Shown: positions 1 to 7,659, counted from the first letter of the stretch. The stretch is DNA of 8,145 nucleotides from Spirochaetaceae bacterium (GCA_031278575.1 JAITKD010000245.1:1-8145), one strand, 5' to 3'. The notes: generated from the letters alone by a model not told the origin. A program made the numbers and translations.

Positions 1-23
1 ATTATTTTTAATGAAAAAACGGG

Positions 24-168
24 CTAAGGAAGCACTGATTTATTCAATCGAGAATAAATCAGTGCTGCTTTAACGCAAGGTAAACAAAGTTTACCCCATT
101 TGCGCAATGAAATGAGCAAATACATTAGGGAAACGCGATTAGCGTCAAGTTAATCAGCGTTTCCCTAA
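24..168. mobile_element. IS5-type MITE-like palindromic element, copy 1
   Basis: Non-coding 145-bp unit found again at 7381-7525 with 3 substitutions (positions 61, 116, 157) and no gaps. CTAA stands at both ends (24-27 and 165-168). The 137-bp core starts GGAAGCACTGATT, and the reverse complement of its end is GGAAACGCTGATT, so the terminal inverted repeats match at 11 of 13 positions. CTAA fits the YTAR target duplication known for the IS5 group, whose ends also begin GGAAG; that assignment is inference. Internally there are three consecutive palindromes: a perfect 15-bp stem 31-45/52-66 with a 6-nt loop; a stem 79-85/89-95 extended by 74-78/100-104; and a stem 125-136/157-168 extended by 137-141/151-155. 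No transposase is encoded, so any mobility would need one in trans. Confidence 0.75.
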
Positions 169-816
169 ATGATGCGCTTGGCGTTTTGAAGCCGGTTCAT
201 ATAGAAAACAAAACTCATTCAAAGATGCCTTGGCTTCTCTGGGATCTTACTCTTTTTATCTTCGGCTGCGAGATTATACTATAATTTAGCGAAAAATATT
301 CACACGCCGAGGTTTTCGAGCGGAAAAATCGTGATGTTTTAAAATTACGGTTCTATCGGACTGTCGAATTTTGAGATCCCCCATCCCGCTATCTTTAATT
401 TGAAACTAAAACCGGAAATTGTCAATATTTCGCGTTGCCTCATCAGAATAAACGCATAGAAATTGAGAAATTAACCACGAACTACACGAACGGAAGAAGA
501 ATTCAGGCATGAAATTCGGACTATCGTACTAAACGCTCGTGTCTGTTCGCGTGGTTCGTGGTTAAAAATTCCTATACCGCTTGGCCTGCCGGTCCCTGGA
601 GCTTCGCCGGAGCGTAATAGGCCCGCCGGTATCTGGTGCTTCTCAAGCGGACCGGGGAACGCCTTCTTGATGCCATACCCCGATCCAAGTTGAGATAAGG
701 CGCGTTAAAGACAGCGTGCCGGATTCGGTCCGTGTTCCCTTCCACGGAGGCATCATCCCCCTTGTTAATTTAGATATCCTCCCCCGGTGCCGATAGTTAA
801 AAGGGTATACTAAAAA
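169..816. other. Long spacer without a convincing gene
   Basis: About 650 bp between the first MITE-like copy and the first gene. The first 300 bp are AT-rich and broken by stops in the frames I followed. An inverted-repeat element occupies 471-565. From 769 back to 572 the minus strand holds an open frame of 66 codons, bounded by TAA and TAG, with no good start or ribosome site; I do not call it a gene. TATAAT at 280-285 and TATACT at 806-811 lack partner -35 boxes at proper spacing. The operon promoter probably lies here but cannot be placed. No riboswitch or terminator with a T-run is seen. Confidence 0.6.
471..565. repeat. Inverted-repeat element with TTAACCACGAA ends
   Basis: A left arm of 21 bp at 471-491 starts TTAACCACGAAC. 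The right arm at 545-565 is its reverse complement at 19 of 21 positions; one of the two differences would be a G-U pair in RNA. The 53-bp centre shows no coding sense. From general knowledge, short elements ending in AACCACGAA followed by CACGAAC-like words are scattered through many unrelated bacterial genomes, and this looks like one of them; that link is from memory. It may be a MITE or an intergenic hairpin. There is no T-run after the stem, so terminator function is not supported. Confidence 0.6.
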
Positions 817-2217
817 ATGATCCCCTATTGGCGGAAAAAGCCCTTCCGTTTGCTTTTAATGGTTGTTTTATCCCTCAAAGCGGCCGTTCATGATCTCCGT
901 GCCGGTGAAAATCGGTATGCCGTCGGCCTTGGGGATCGGGGCATATCCCGTTTTGAAGAGAGCATTACCGCCGCGGAAGCCGGCCCCTGCGTTGATCCCG
1001 TCGGTACCCCAAACAACAAAACCGCTCCGCGCATCCTAGATTTCCGGTATTATTTTACGGTATCCTCTGATCTGCCGGTTAAGATGATGTTTAATACACC
1101 CGTCTCCTCCGCCAAAACGGAGGATTATTCTGAATACGAGGTCCCCAGGGGGGCCATACCGTACCTCAAAGAATTCAAGGCGCTGAACAAGGAGTCTTCC
1201 GGGGTTAACGGAGTCTCGAACCTTTCCGCGAATACGGACCTATCCCGGTCGGAACATGAAGGTCTCCTTTTGGAAATCCGGCGGCTGGTAAGTAATGCCC
1301 GGGAAACCTATTTTGCCGGTAATTTTGAAGAGGCCGAAACGATGCTGGTTCAGGCCCGTAACCGCTGCCGGACTATCCATGATGGGGAAGATGCCGAAAT
1401 TACCTATTGGTTAACCGTAGTCCGGGGGGCCCGCTCCCTCAGATCCTATCGGGGCCTTCCCATTACGGCCCCCCTCTATGCGGAGATGAGCCAGCTTCTA
1501 AGTGACGCGAAACGCTCCTACGATGAGGGGATTCGGTTCATCAATTCAAACCAGCGGAACGCGGGGCTTGTCAAGTTGACCGAGGCCCGGAGAAAAACCC
1601 GGGAAGTAAAACTTTTGTTCCCCGTTAACGAGGAAGCGGATTTTTTGGAATTACGGATCGACCAGATTATGGACCCCGATAGGTTTAACCGGTCTTTCCG
1701 GCGGCGCCTGTCGCAAGCGGCGGCGGGCATCAAAGAACGGTCCCTCCGGGCCTTTGGGGACCTCAAAAATCTTGCCGCCCTAAACCCCCGATATCCGGGC
1801 ATGGGAGATATCCTGGAACAGGCGGAAATAGCCATGGGGTACCGGTCTCCTCCGCCGGATCCCCAGGACCTGGCCAAGTCCGATGCGCTTATTGCCGCGG
1901 CAGAGGCCCTCGTTTATACCAATAATCCGGGACAGTACCCCCTGGCTTTGGAACAACTGGACGAGGCCCTGCGGTTAAATCCCCATAACCATCAGGCCCT
2001 GATCTTAAAAGACCGGATTCAAACCGCCCTAACGGGAAAGGGAATTATCGTCCTGGACAGCGGCGCCGAACGGGATTATCGGCGGGCGGTCCAGGCCTTA
2101 CAGGGGGGGAATCCCATTACCGCCCTATCCATTGTGCAGCAACTCCTGCGGAACCCCCAGTACCGTAACGCAAGCAAAATCCTTGAATTACGGCGCAGGA
2201 TCGAGCTGGTATTATGA
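817..2217 (+). CDS. Secreted or membrane-anchored TPR-like helical protein
   Basis: A 466-aa protein, not assigned to a named family. The N-terminus has a basic stretch (WRKKPFR, residues 5-11) followed by a hydrophobic run at about 12-24, so it is probably a signal peptide or signal anchor, with possible cleavage after the LRA at 27-29. Residues 30-145 are low-helix and unrecognised. From about 150 to the end the protein is helical, with TPR-like pairs: 154-187 (pattern A..Y..G.F.EAE..L..A), 229-262, 296-325, 352-400 (A.EQLDEALRLNP is the most typical TPR turn) and 419-462 (RAVQALQGGNP.TAL). TPR arrays normally bind protein partners. The ATG at 817 is the first possible start, since an in-frame TAA lies at 811-813; a weak AAAAGGG (798-804) serves as ribosome site. 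The stop overlaps the start of the receptor-phosphatase, so a periplasmic partner role for that protein is a reasonable inference. Confidence 0.9.
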   Translation: MIPYWRKKPFRLLLMVVLSLKAAVHDLRAGENRYAVGLGDRGISRFEESITAAEAGPCVDPVGTPNNKTAPRILDFRYYFTVSSDLPVKMMFNTPVSSAKTEDYSEYEVPRGAIPYLKEFKALNKESSGVNGVSNLSANTDLSRSEHEGLLLEIRRLVSNARETYFAGNFEEAETMLVQARNRCRTIHDGEDAEITYWLTVVRGARSLRSYRGLPITAPLYAEMSQLLSDAKRSYDEGIRFINSNQRNAGLVKLTEARRKTREVKLLFPVNEEADFLELRIDQIMDPDRFNRSFRRRLSQAAAGIKERSLRAFGDLKNLAALNPRYPGMGDILEQAEIAMGYRSPPPDPQDLAKSDALIAAAEALVYTNNPGQYPLALEQLDEALRLNPHNHQALILKDRIQTALTGKGIIVLDSGAERDYRRAVQALQGGNPITALSIVQQLLRNPQYRNASKILELRRRIELVL

Positions 2218-5200
2218 CCGGAATGCCCTTTCCCATACCCCGAGGAACGGACGGCTTACCGGGCTTACCACGGCAAATCCCAAGGTTCCGCGTTAAGACA
2301 GGGTTTTTCCCCTTGATATTCCTCCTCGCGGGTCTGTTTTTTTTATCCCCCGGTCTTTACGCCCTTTCTGATTTTTATTGGGAGAATCCGGAGATCTTTT
2401 CTCCCGGGACGGGTAATTTTCCCGTGTCGGCATATAACGGCGAGTTATCCCTGGTGGCTTGGCAGGAAAGCCGGGATATTTCCACCGCCGGTTCCGGTAC
2501 TGTCGGGGACGGACTTATCACGGTCTCCCTGGCGGTTAAAGCCTCCGGCGGGGAGTGGCGGTTTTATGCTTCCGTGGGGGGGCCCTATGTTTATGGGGGG
2601 GCGGAGCCGGCCATATTAAGCGCCTCGGTAGACCCCCAGGGCAGGATACTCCTTGCGGCGGCGGTTTCTTCCACGGAAACGGAACTCCTTATTTCCGAGG
2701 ACCGGGGCGAAACCTTCCGTACCATCCGTCTTAACTTTGGTTCCGAAACTTCCGTGGCTCCCCGGATCTTTTCCCGGACCGGCGGGGGGTATTACCTCTT
2801 TATCAGCCGGGGAGTAGGACAATCCCTGGATCTGTATTACGCCCGGTCCGAAGACGGCTTTATCTGGTCTTCCTTTGAGCCTTTGGTCAGGGATAGTTCC
2901 TTGAGGCTTACCTTTTTACCCACCCTGGCCTCCCGGGATAACACCGATTACGTGGTTTTTCAATCCTTTGTGGGAGGGGAGGACGGCGGTCCCGCGTTCC
3001 AGTTGTTTATCACCGCCACGTCCGACCGCGGTTTAACCTGGACCGCTCCCCGGCGGATCACCCAATTTCAGGACCCCTATCAAAATACCGCCGCCTCCCC
3101 GGATCATTTTGACAACCAGCGGCCTTTTCTGTCGATTCAGAACGGACGCCTCTATGTGGTATGGGAACGCCGGTTTGCCGCCGGGCCCGCCCGGATCTAC
3201 GGCGCCTTTGTCCGGGAAGATGGCGGTATCGACGGGATAGCGGATCGGATAAACGCCGATGAAACCTCCGGTAATAACCCCATTGCGTTCACCTATGGGG
3301 GGGAAACCACCGTGGTCTGGTTTGAGAACCATCGGGGGGAGAATCGGGTATTCCTGGCCCAAAAATCAGGAACGGCCTGGCAAAACCATGAGCTTTCCGG
3401 CGCCGCCGGCCGGACCGCGGTTTTTGTCCGCCCGGTGGTAGATAGGAGCGGGCTCTCCCTGTTCTGGCAGGGGACAACCCAGGGAATAAACCGGATTTAC
3501 GCCCTGTTTCCCGACCGGTCCGTTCCCCCGCCCCGTCTTAGGGCTGAAAATTTTACCCCCGGCAAACGCACCCGGGGGAACCGGGTACGGATCTCCTGGA
3601 ACCTTCCCGATGATCCCTCGGGGATCCGGGGTTTTTCCTATGTTTGGAATCGATCCCCCGATGCGGAACCGCTCAACCAGATTCGGATTTACGCCGATTC
3701 CGATCTATCGGTGGAGGAAAGCGCCGGCGAGGACGGGGTGTGGTATTTTACCCTTATTGCCCAGGATTACGCGGGAAACTGGTCCGTCCCGGTCAGGCTG
3801 GAATACGTCCGGGATACCACCCCTCCCCCGGCGGTGAATATTATCGCCCCCCCGACGGACGACCGGGGGTACCTGGCCTCCAATACCTTTTCCCTGGGCT
3901 GGTCCCCGCCGCCGGTACCGGATGTCGCGGGGTATACCTGGAAGCTGGAGTACCTCGGCGCTTTGAGCCGTTTTAGTTCCCGGGAAGGGGAAGATTTTTT
4001 AGCCGCCGCCCAAAAACAATTTTCCCCGGCCTCCCCGCCCCCCCCGCGAATTCGGGGGACGGCCCCGTTCGTTTCCTATACCAATCAGGATAACGGGGTC
4101 TGGAGTTTTACCCTGGCCGCCGTGGACGAGGGGGGAAACATCGGGGATCCCTCCCGGATCTTTTTCAGAACCAATAAATACGTCCCCCATACGGTTATCA
4201 ATTATGTGGATTCCCGGCAAGACGACCAGGGGGTGCTTTCCCTCGGGATCATCGGCCGGGGATTTACCGAAAACGGCGCCGTTACCCGGATATTCCTCGA
4301 TTTAGATGGGCTTCCTCCCTATGACCGGGAGTTCTTTTTTGATCCCGGGGATTTTCAAATTCTATCGGATCGGGAAATTACCCTGGAAGGTATTGATAAC
4401 CTGTTGGAAGGTCATTACCGTATAGGGGTGGAACATCCCCGCCGGGGGCTTTACCTGACCGGTCCCCTGGTTTTGGTGGATAAAATCGGTACCGTCAAAT
4501 ACGGGGATTATTCCCGGGCCTGGCAGCCCTCTTGGGCCCTATCGCCGGGCCGCGGGTTTGCGATCAATCTGATCCTTCCCCTGATCCTGGCGATTATGGT
4601 ATTTTGCGGTATAGGATCCGTAAGTTCGGTTCGGGGTATTGGTACGGTTGTGGCGGACAGCGCCGCCGTACAGATGGAGGCGGCGGCCCTTATGACAGGA
4701 GATCTTATGCCCTTGGAAAAGAAAAAACGGCTGAAAAGAATCGGTAAGCAAGGGATGGGACTGCGCGCAAAACTCGCTTTCTATACCGTAACCCTGGTAC
4801 TCCTGGTGGTAGTGATTGTTTCCGCCCCCCTCTACTATATGATGACCAGAACCCAGGAAGAAACGCTGCTCCGGGGGCTTTGGAACCGGTCGGTGGTGCT
4901 TTTAGAGGGCCTTGCATCCAGCGCCCGGATCTTCCTCCCCGCGGAGAATGTGCTGGAACTGGGTTTCCTTCCGGGCCAATCCGCGGCCATCCCCGAGGCC
5001 CGGTATGTAACCATCACCGGTTTTGGTTCGGCCTCCACCATATTTGACGACCATGTTTGGGCCACCAATGATCCGGACATTCTTTCCAAGATAGACACCG
5101 CCGAATTTGAGCCCGGTATTTCCCGGATTCAAGATGCCCTCTCCCCCCGGCTGGAGGGGATCGTCCGGGAATTAAACGAACGGGCCCGGGAGGAAGTGGG

Positions 5201-6896
5201 GGATCTCACCGCCAGCATTGCCAATCTTACCCGGGAAGGGATTTCCCTGGCCCTCAATACCGATGCGGCAAGCTGGCATCGGATAGCGGATATCCAGGTT
5301 ACCACCCATTCCCTGGACGTCCGGCTAACCGAACGGCTTACCGAAATGAGCCGGGAAATCGGTTCCGAGCCGGAGTTTTCTACCGAATATTTTACAGAAA
5401 AGGGAAATCAGCGGTTTATTCTTTTTAAGCCCGTCATGTACCGTCAGGGTGCGGAGGATACCTATTTTCGGGGCCTTATACGACTGGAAATTTCCATTGA
5501 TTCAATCATCGCGCAGATATCCCGGGGGCAGCGGACCCTGCTGGAACTCATCCTGGCAGTCGCCCTCACCGCCCTATCCATAGGCGCCCTGGGGGCCCTG
5601 AGCCTCTCCGGTCTGATCGTCCGCCCCATCAAGAAACTCCTGGGTTATGTGGAGCTTATCCGGGATACGGAAGATAAGGCCCAGCTTGCGGGGGCGGACA
5701 TTCAGATAACGTCAAGGGATGAAATCGCCCTTTTGGGTAATACCATCAACGATATGACCCGCGGTCTTATACAGGCTGCCCTGGCTTCCCGGGATCTTTC
5801 CATCGGTAAGGAAATACAGAAAAAATTTATCCCCCTGGAAACCGACCGGCAGGGGAATAAACTGAGTTTTGGCCTAAAGGACACAAAAAACGTCAGCTTT
5901 TATGGGTATTATGAGGGAGCCAAGGGGGTTTCGGGGGATTATTTTGATTATCTGGATTTGGATGGCCGGTACTTTGCCATTATTAAATGTGATGTTGCCG
6001 GCAAGGGGATCCCCGCGGCGCTGATCATGGTCCAGGTAGCCACCATGTTCCTCACCTATTTTAAAAACTGGAATCCCACCGAAAAGGGTTTCCACATAGA
6101 GGATATGGTGTACCAGATCAATGAATTCATCGGAACCATGGCTTTTCACGACCGGTTCGCCGCCTTTACCCTCTGTCTTTTTGATTCCCTGACCGGACTG
6201 GTCCGGTTTTGTAACGCCGGGGACAATATCATCCATTGGTACGACACCTCGGAAAATAAAATGAAAACCGTAAGCCTTAAGGAGACCCCCGCCATCGGCG
6301 TGTTACCCAACGCCTTAGTGGAATCCAGGGGAGGGTATACCGTACAAACCCTCACCATTCACCATGGGGATATTCTGTTCCTCTATACCGACGGTATAGA
6401 GGATGCCAAGCGGCGGTTTCGGGATCAGGACTTTAAGGAGATCTTCTGTACCGAAGGCCCCAACGATACCCCCCACGGTAACCATACGGCAGGCCAGGGG
6501 AACGAAGAAATGGGTGGCGGCCGGGTCACGGATATCATCAACGCGGTGATGAATAAAAAGGTCTATTCCCTGTATAAGTACCATAATCCCGAAGGGGAAA
6601 AGAAATTACAATTTGATTTCACCTTTTGCGAAGGAACGGTAGAAGAGGCCGTTATGGCCATGGTTTCGGTGGAAAAGATGTTCCGCTGTTACCGGGATCC
6701 CCGGGACGGGGAAGATGCCCGGGTACTGGTGGACAAACAGGTGGATCGGTTTTTACGGGATCATTTTTCCCAATACCGGGAATATTGTTTTGATCGCCGG
6801 GAAAACCCTGGAAATAATGCGTATATGTATTATACTCATCTCAGGGAGGACGATCAGTACGATGATCTGACTATCCTGGGTATCATGCGTAAATAA
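2214..6896 (+). CDS. Receptor-type SpoIIE/RsbU-like PP2C phosphatase with periplasmic propeller
   Basis: A 1560-aa membrane phosphatase. Order of parts: a signal peptide with a long n-region and hydrophobic core at about 31-48, cleaved near YALS (49-52); a sialidase/BNR-like propeller at about 55-435 with Asp-box motifs at 161-168 and 269-276 and a degenerate one at 212-218; two Ig/FN3-like domains, each ending in a GVW.FTL.A.D..GN motif (508-522 and 628-642); a further beta domain at 655-757; TM1 782-800; a basic cytoplasmic loop (KKKRLKR, 836-842); TM2 853-877; a second periplasmic sensor region 878-1107; TM3 1108-1133; HAMP about 1131-1190; and the PP2C/SpoIIE domain 1195-1560. The metal ligands expected in this family are present: D1242 (GDYFD), D1260 (CDVAGKG), D1393 (YTDG) and D1550/D1551 near the C-terminus. 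The family dephosphorylates Ser/Thr-phosphorylated STAS partners; the partner here is unknown. The ATGA overlap suggests coupled translation. An insertion of roughly 100 residues or more follows the YTDG motif. Sialidase activity is not supported. Confidence 0.93.
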   Translation: MTGMPFPIPRGTDGLPGLPRQIPRFRVKTGFFPLIFLLAGLFFLSPGLYALSDFYWENPEIFSPGTGNFPVSAYNGELSLVAWQESRDISTAGSGTVGDGLITVSLAVKASGGEWRFYASVGGPYVYGGAEPAILSASVDPQGRILLAAAVSSTETELLISEDRGETFRTIRLNFGSETSVAPRIFSRTGGGYYLFISRGVGQSLDLYYARSEDGFIWSSFEPLVRDSSLRLTFLPTLASRDNTDYVVFQSFVGGEDGGPAFQLFITATSDRGLTWTAPRRITQFQDPYQNTAASPDHFDNQRPFLSIQNGRLYVVWERRFAAGPARIYGAFVREDGGIDGIADRINADETSGNNPIAFTYGGETTVVWFENHRGENRVFLAQKSGTAWQNHELSGAAGRTAVFVRPVVDRSGLSLFWQGTTQGINRIYALFPDRSVPPPRLRAENFTPGKRTRGNRVRISWNLPDDPSGIRGFSYVWNRSPDAEPLNQIRIYADSDLSVEESAGEDGVWYFTLIAQDYAGNWSVPVRLEYVRDTTPPPAVNIIAPPTDDRGYLASNTFSLGWSPPPVPDVAGYTWKLEYLGALSRFSSREGEDFLAAAQKQFSPASPPPPRIRGTAPFVSYTNQDNGVWSFTLAAVDEGGNIGDPSRIFFRTNKYVPHTVINYVDSRQDDQGVLSLGIIGRGFTENGAVTRIFLDLDGLPPYDREFFFDPGDFQILSDREITLEGIDNLLEGHYRIGVEHPRRGLYLTGPLVLVDKIGTVKYGDYSRAWQPSWALSPGRGFAINLILPLILAIMVFCGIGSVSSVRGIGTVVADSAAVQMEAAALMTGDLMPLEKKKRLKRIGKQGMGLRAKLAFYTVTLVLLVVVIVSAPLYYMMTRTQEETLLRGLWNRSVVLLEGLASSARIFLPAENVLELGFLPGQSAAIPEARYVTITGFGSASTIFDDHVWATNDPDILSKIDTAEFEPGISRIQDALSPRLEGIVRELNERAREEVGDLTASIANLTREGISLALNTDAASWHRIADIQVTTHSLDVRLTERLTEMSREIGSEPEFSTEYFTEKGNQRFILFKPVMYRQGAEDTYFRGLIRLEISIDSIIAQISRGQRTLLELILAVALTALSIGALGALSLSGLIVRPIKKLLGYVELIRDTEDKAQLAGADIQITSRDEIALLGNTINDMTRGLIQAALASRDLSIGKEIQKKFIPLETDRQGNKLSFGLKDTKNVSFYGYYEGAKGVSGDYFDYLDLDGRYFAIIKCDVAGKGIPAALIMVQVATMFLTYFKNWNPTEKGFHIEDMVYQINEFIGTMAFHDRFAAFTLCLFDSLTGLVRFCNAGDNIIHWYDTSENKMKTVSLKETPAIGVLPNALVESRGGYTVQTLTIHHGDILFLYTDGIEDAKRRFRDQDFKEIFCTEGPNDTPHGNHTAGQGNEEMGGGRVTDIINAVMNKKVYSLYKYHNPEGEKKLQFDFTFCEGTVEEAVMAMVSVEKMFRCYRDPRDGEDARVLVDKQVDRFLRDHFSQYREYCFDRRENPGNNAYMYYTHLREDDQYDDLTILGIMRK

Positions 6897-6928
6897 AGCC
6901 GATCTTACTTTGATTTTTAAGACGGTTT

Positions 6929-6936
6929 GGGGAGGA
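6929..6936 (+). promoter_or_regulatory. Strong ribosome binding site
   Basis: GGGGAGGA lies 3 bases before the ATG at 6940 (GGAGG core 6931-6935). It fixes the start of the small helical protein at 6940 rather than at an upstream in-frame TTG (6910), which has no such site. It is the strongest ribosome site in the window; the two genes upstream have weak ones, so the small protein may be made in larger amounts. Confidence 0.85.
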
Positions 6937-6939
6937 AAC

Positions 6940-7323
6940 ATGGCGTTTAGCGACAGAATGAAGAGCTTTTTTGAGACCAGCGCCCAGGTTTCAAAGGACT
7001 TGGTGACCAAAGCCGGGGCTAAAGCTCAAGATTTGGGAGAAAAGGGGTATAAGGCGTCTAAGGATCTCCTGCAAAAAGCCGGCGCCAAGGCCCAGGACAT
7101 TGGAGAAACCACGGTTTTAAAGGTGGAAATAAAGCAGCTTGAGGGTCAGGCTCAAAAATGCATCGGCCGTCTGGGAACCGAAGTCTATAGCGCCCTGGTG
7201 GAACACGAAAGCCCCGGTATTACCTCCGACACTCCGGCGATTAAGGCGATTCTTGCCGAAATTGCCTTGGTTAAGGAGGCAATAGAAAAACGGGAACGGG
7301 AACTCCAGGATCGGAAAGGATAG
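6940..7323 (+). CDS. Small amphipathic helical repeat protein
   Basis: A 127-aa protein of unrecognised family, with no signal peptide or membrane segment, so probably cytoplasmic. Residues 18-39 and 40-61 form a tandem 22-residue repeat with 14 identical positions (SKDL..KAGAKAQD.GE). Together with the 11-residue spacing inside it, this resembles the amphipathic helices of LEA- or apolipoprotein-like proteins; that likeness is structural, not a family assignment. At DNA level the two repeats differ at many synonymous sites, so the duplication is old. Residues 60-90 hold a short non-repeat segment with the only Cys (C74), and 98-125 form a charged, coiled-coil-like helix ending in KRERELQDRKG. 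It starts 43 bp after the phosphatase stop with no terminator between, so co-transcription is likely. It may bind membranes or other helices; the function is unknown. Confidence 0.85.
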   Translation: MAFSDRMKSFFETSAQVSKDLVTKAGAKAQDLGEKGYKASKDLLQKAGAKAQDIGETTVLKVEIKQLEGQAQKCIGRLGTEVYSALVEHESPGITSDTPAIKAILAEIALVKEAIEKRERELQDRKG

Positions 7324-7380
7324 CGGCTGTCCCAAAACCAACCGGGTTCCGAAAAAGTCTCGATACTATTGGTATTAAAC

Positions 7381-7525
7381 CTAAGGAAGCACTGATTTAT
7401 TCAATCGAGAATAAATCGGTGCTGCTTTAACGCAAGGTAAACAAAGTTTACCCCATTTGCGCAATGAAATGAACAAATACATTAGGGAAACGCGATTAGC
7501 GTCAAGTTAATCATCGTTTCCCTAA
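7381..7525. mobile_element. IS5-type MITE-like palindromic element, copy 2
   Basis: Same orientation and length as the unit at 24-168, identical at 142 of 145 positions, again with CTAA at both ends (7381-7384 and 7522-7525). The substitution at 7418 (A to G) replaces a stem A-T by a G-T pair opposite position 7393, so the first hairpin would survive in RNA. The change at 7514 (G to T) removes one pair next to the outer stem of the third hairpin. It lies 57 bp after the stop of the small helical protein. None of the hairpins is followed by a T-run, so it is not an ordinary terminator. Confidence 0.75.
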
Positions 7526-7659
7526 GAAGGCGCTCACCGGTTCATAGGGGCTGGAATGAACTCCCCGCCCTGAAGGTTAAACACGACCCACAATTCAGGT
7601 CGCCTGCCCGTTTCACGGGATAGATGTATAGAAATTTTTGTCTTCCTGTTTTGGGCGCA

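Noticed and set aside
174..201. Shared GCGCT and CCGGTTCATA words after both element copies as an extension of the repeat
   Set aside because: The spacing between the words differs (13 versus 2 bases) and the rest is unlike, so chance or older unrelated similarity is as likely.
280..285. TATAAT in the AT-rich spacer as a promoter
   Set aside because: No -35 match at usual spacing, no extended -10, and no gene within 500 bp downstream; chance is likely in AT-rich DNA.
806..811. TATACT just before the first gene as a -10 box
   Set aside because: It lies 5 bases before the ATG, would give a leaderless message, and no -35-like hexamer stands 16-18 bp upstream.
3033..3362. Long antisense and alternate frames within the receptor gene
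   Set aside because: These are shadows of a GC-rich coding sequence, with Pro/Gly/Arg-rich translations and no domain motifs.
2340..3520. True sialidase enzyme in the receptor N-terminus
   Set aside because: Only Asp-box repeats of the fold are visible; I could not find the arginine triad or other catalytic residues, so only the propeller fold is suggested.
6910..6939. Upstream TTG start for the small helical protein
   Set aside because: It has no ribosome site, while GGAGG stands just before the ATG at 6940, where the helical protein begins naturally.
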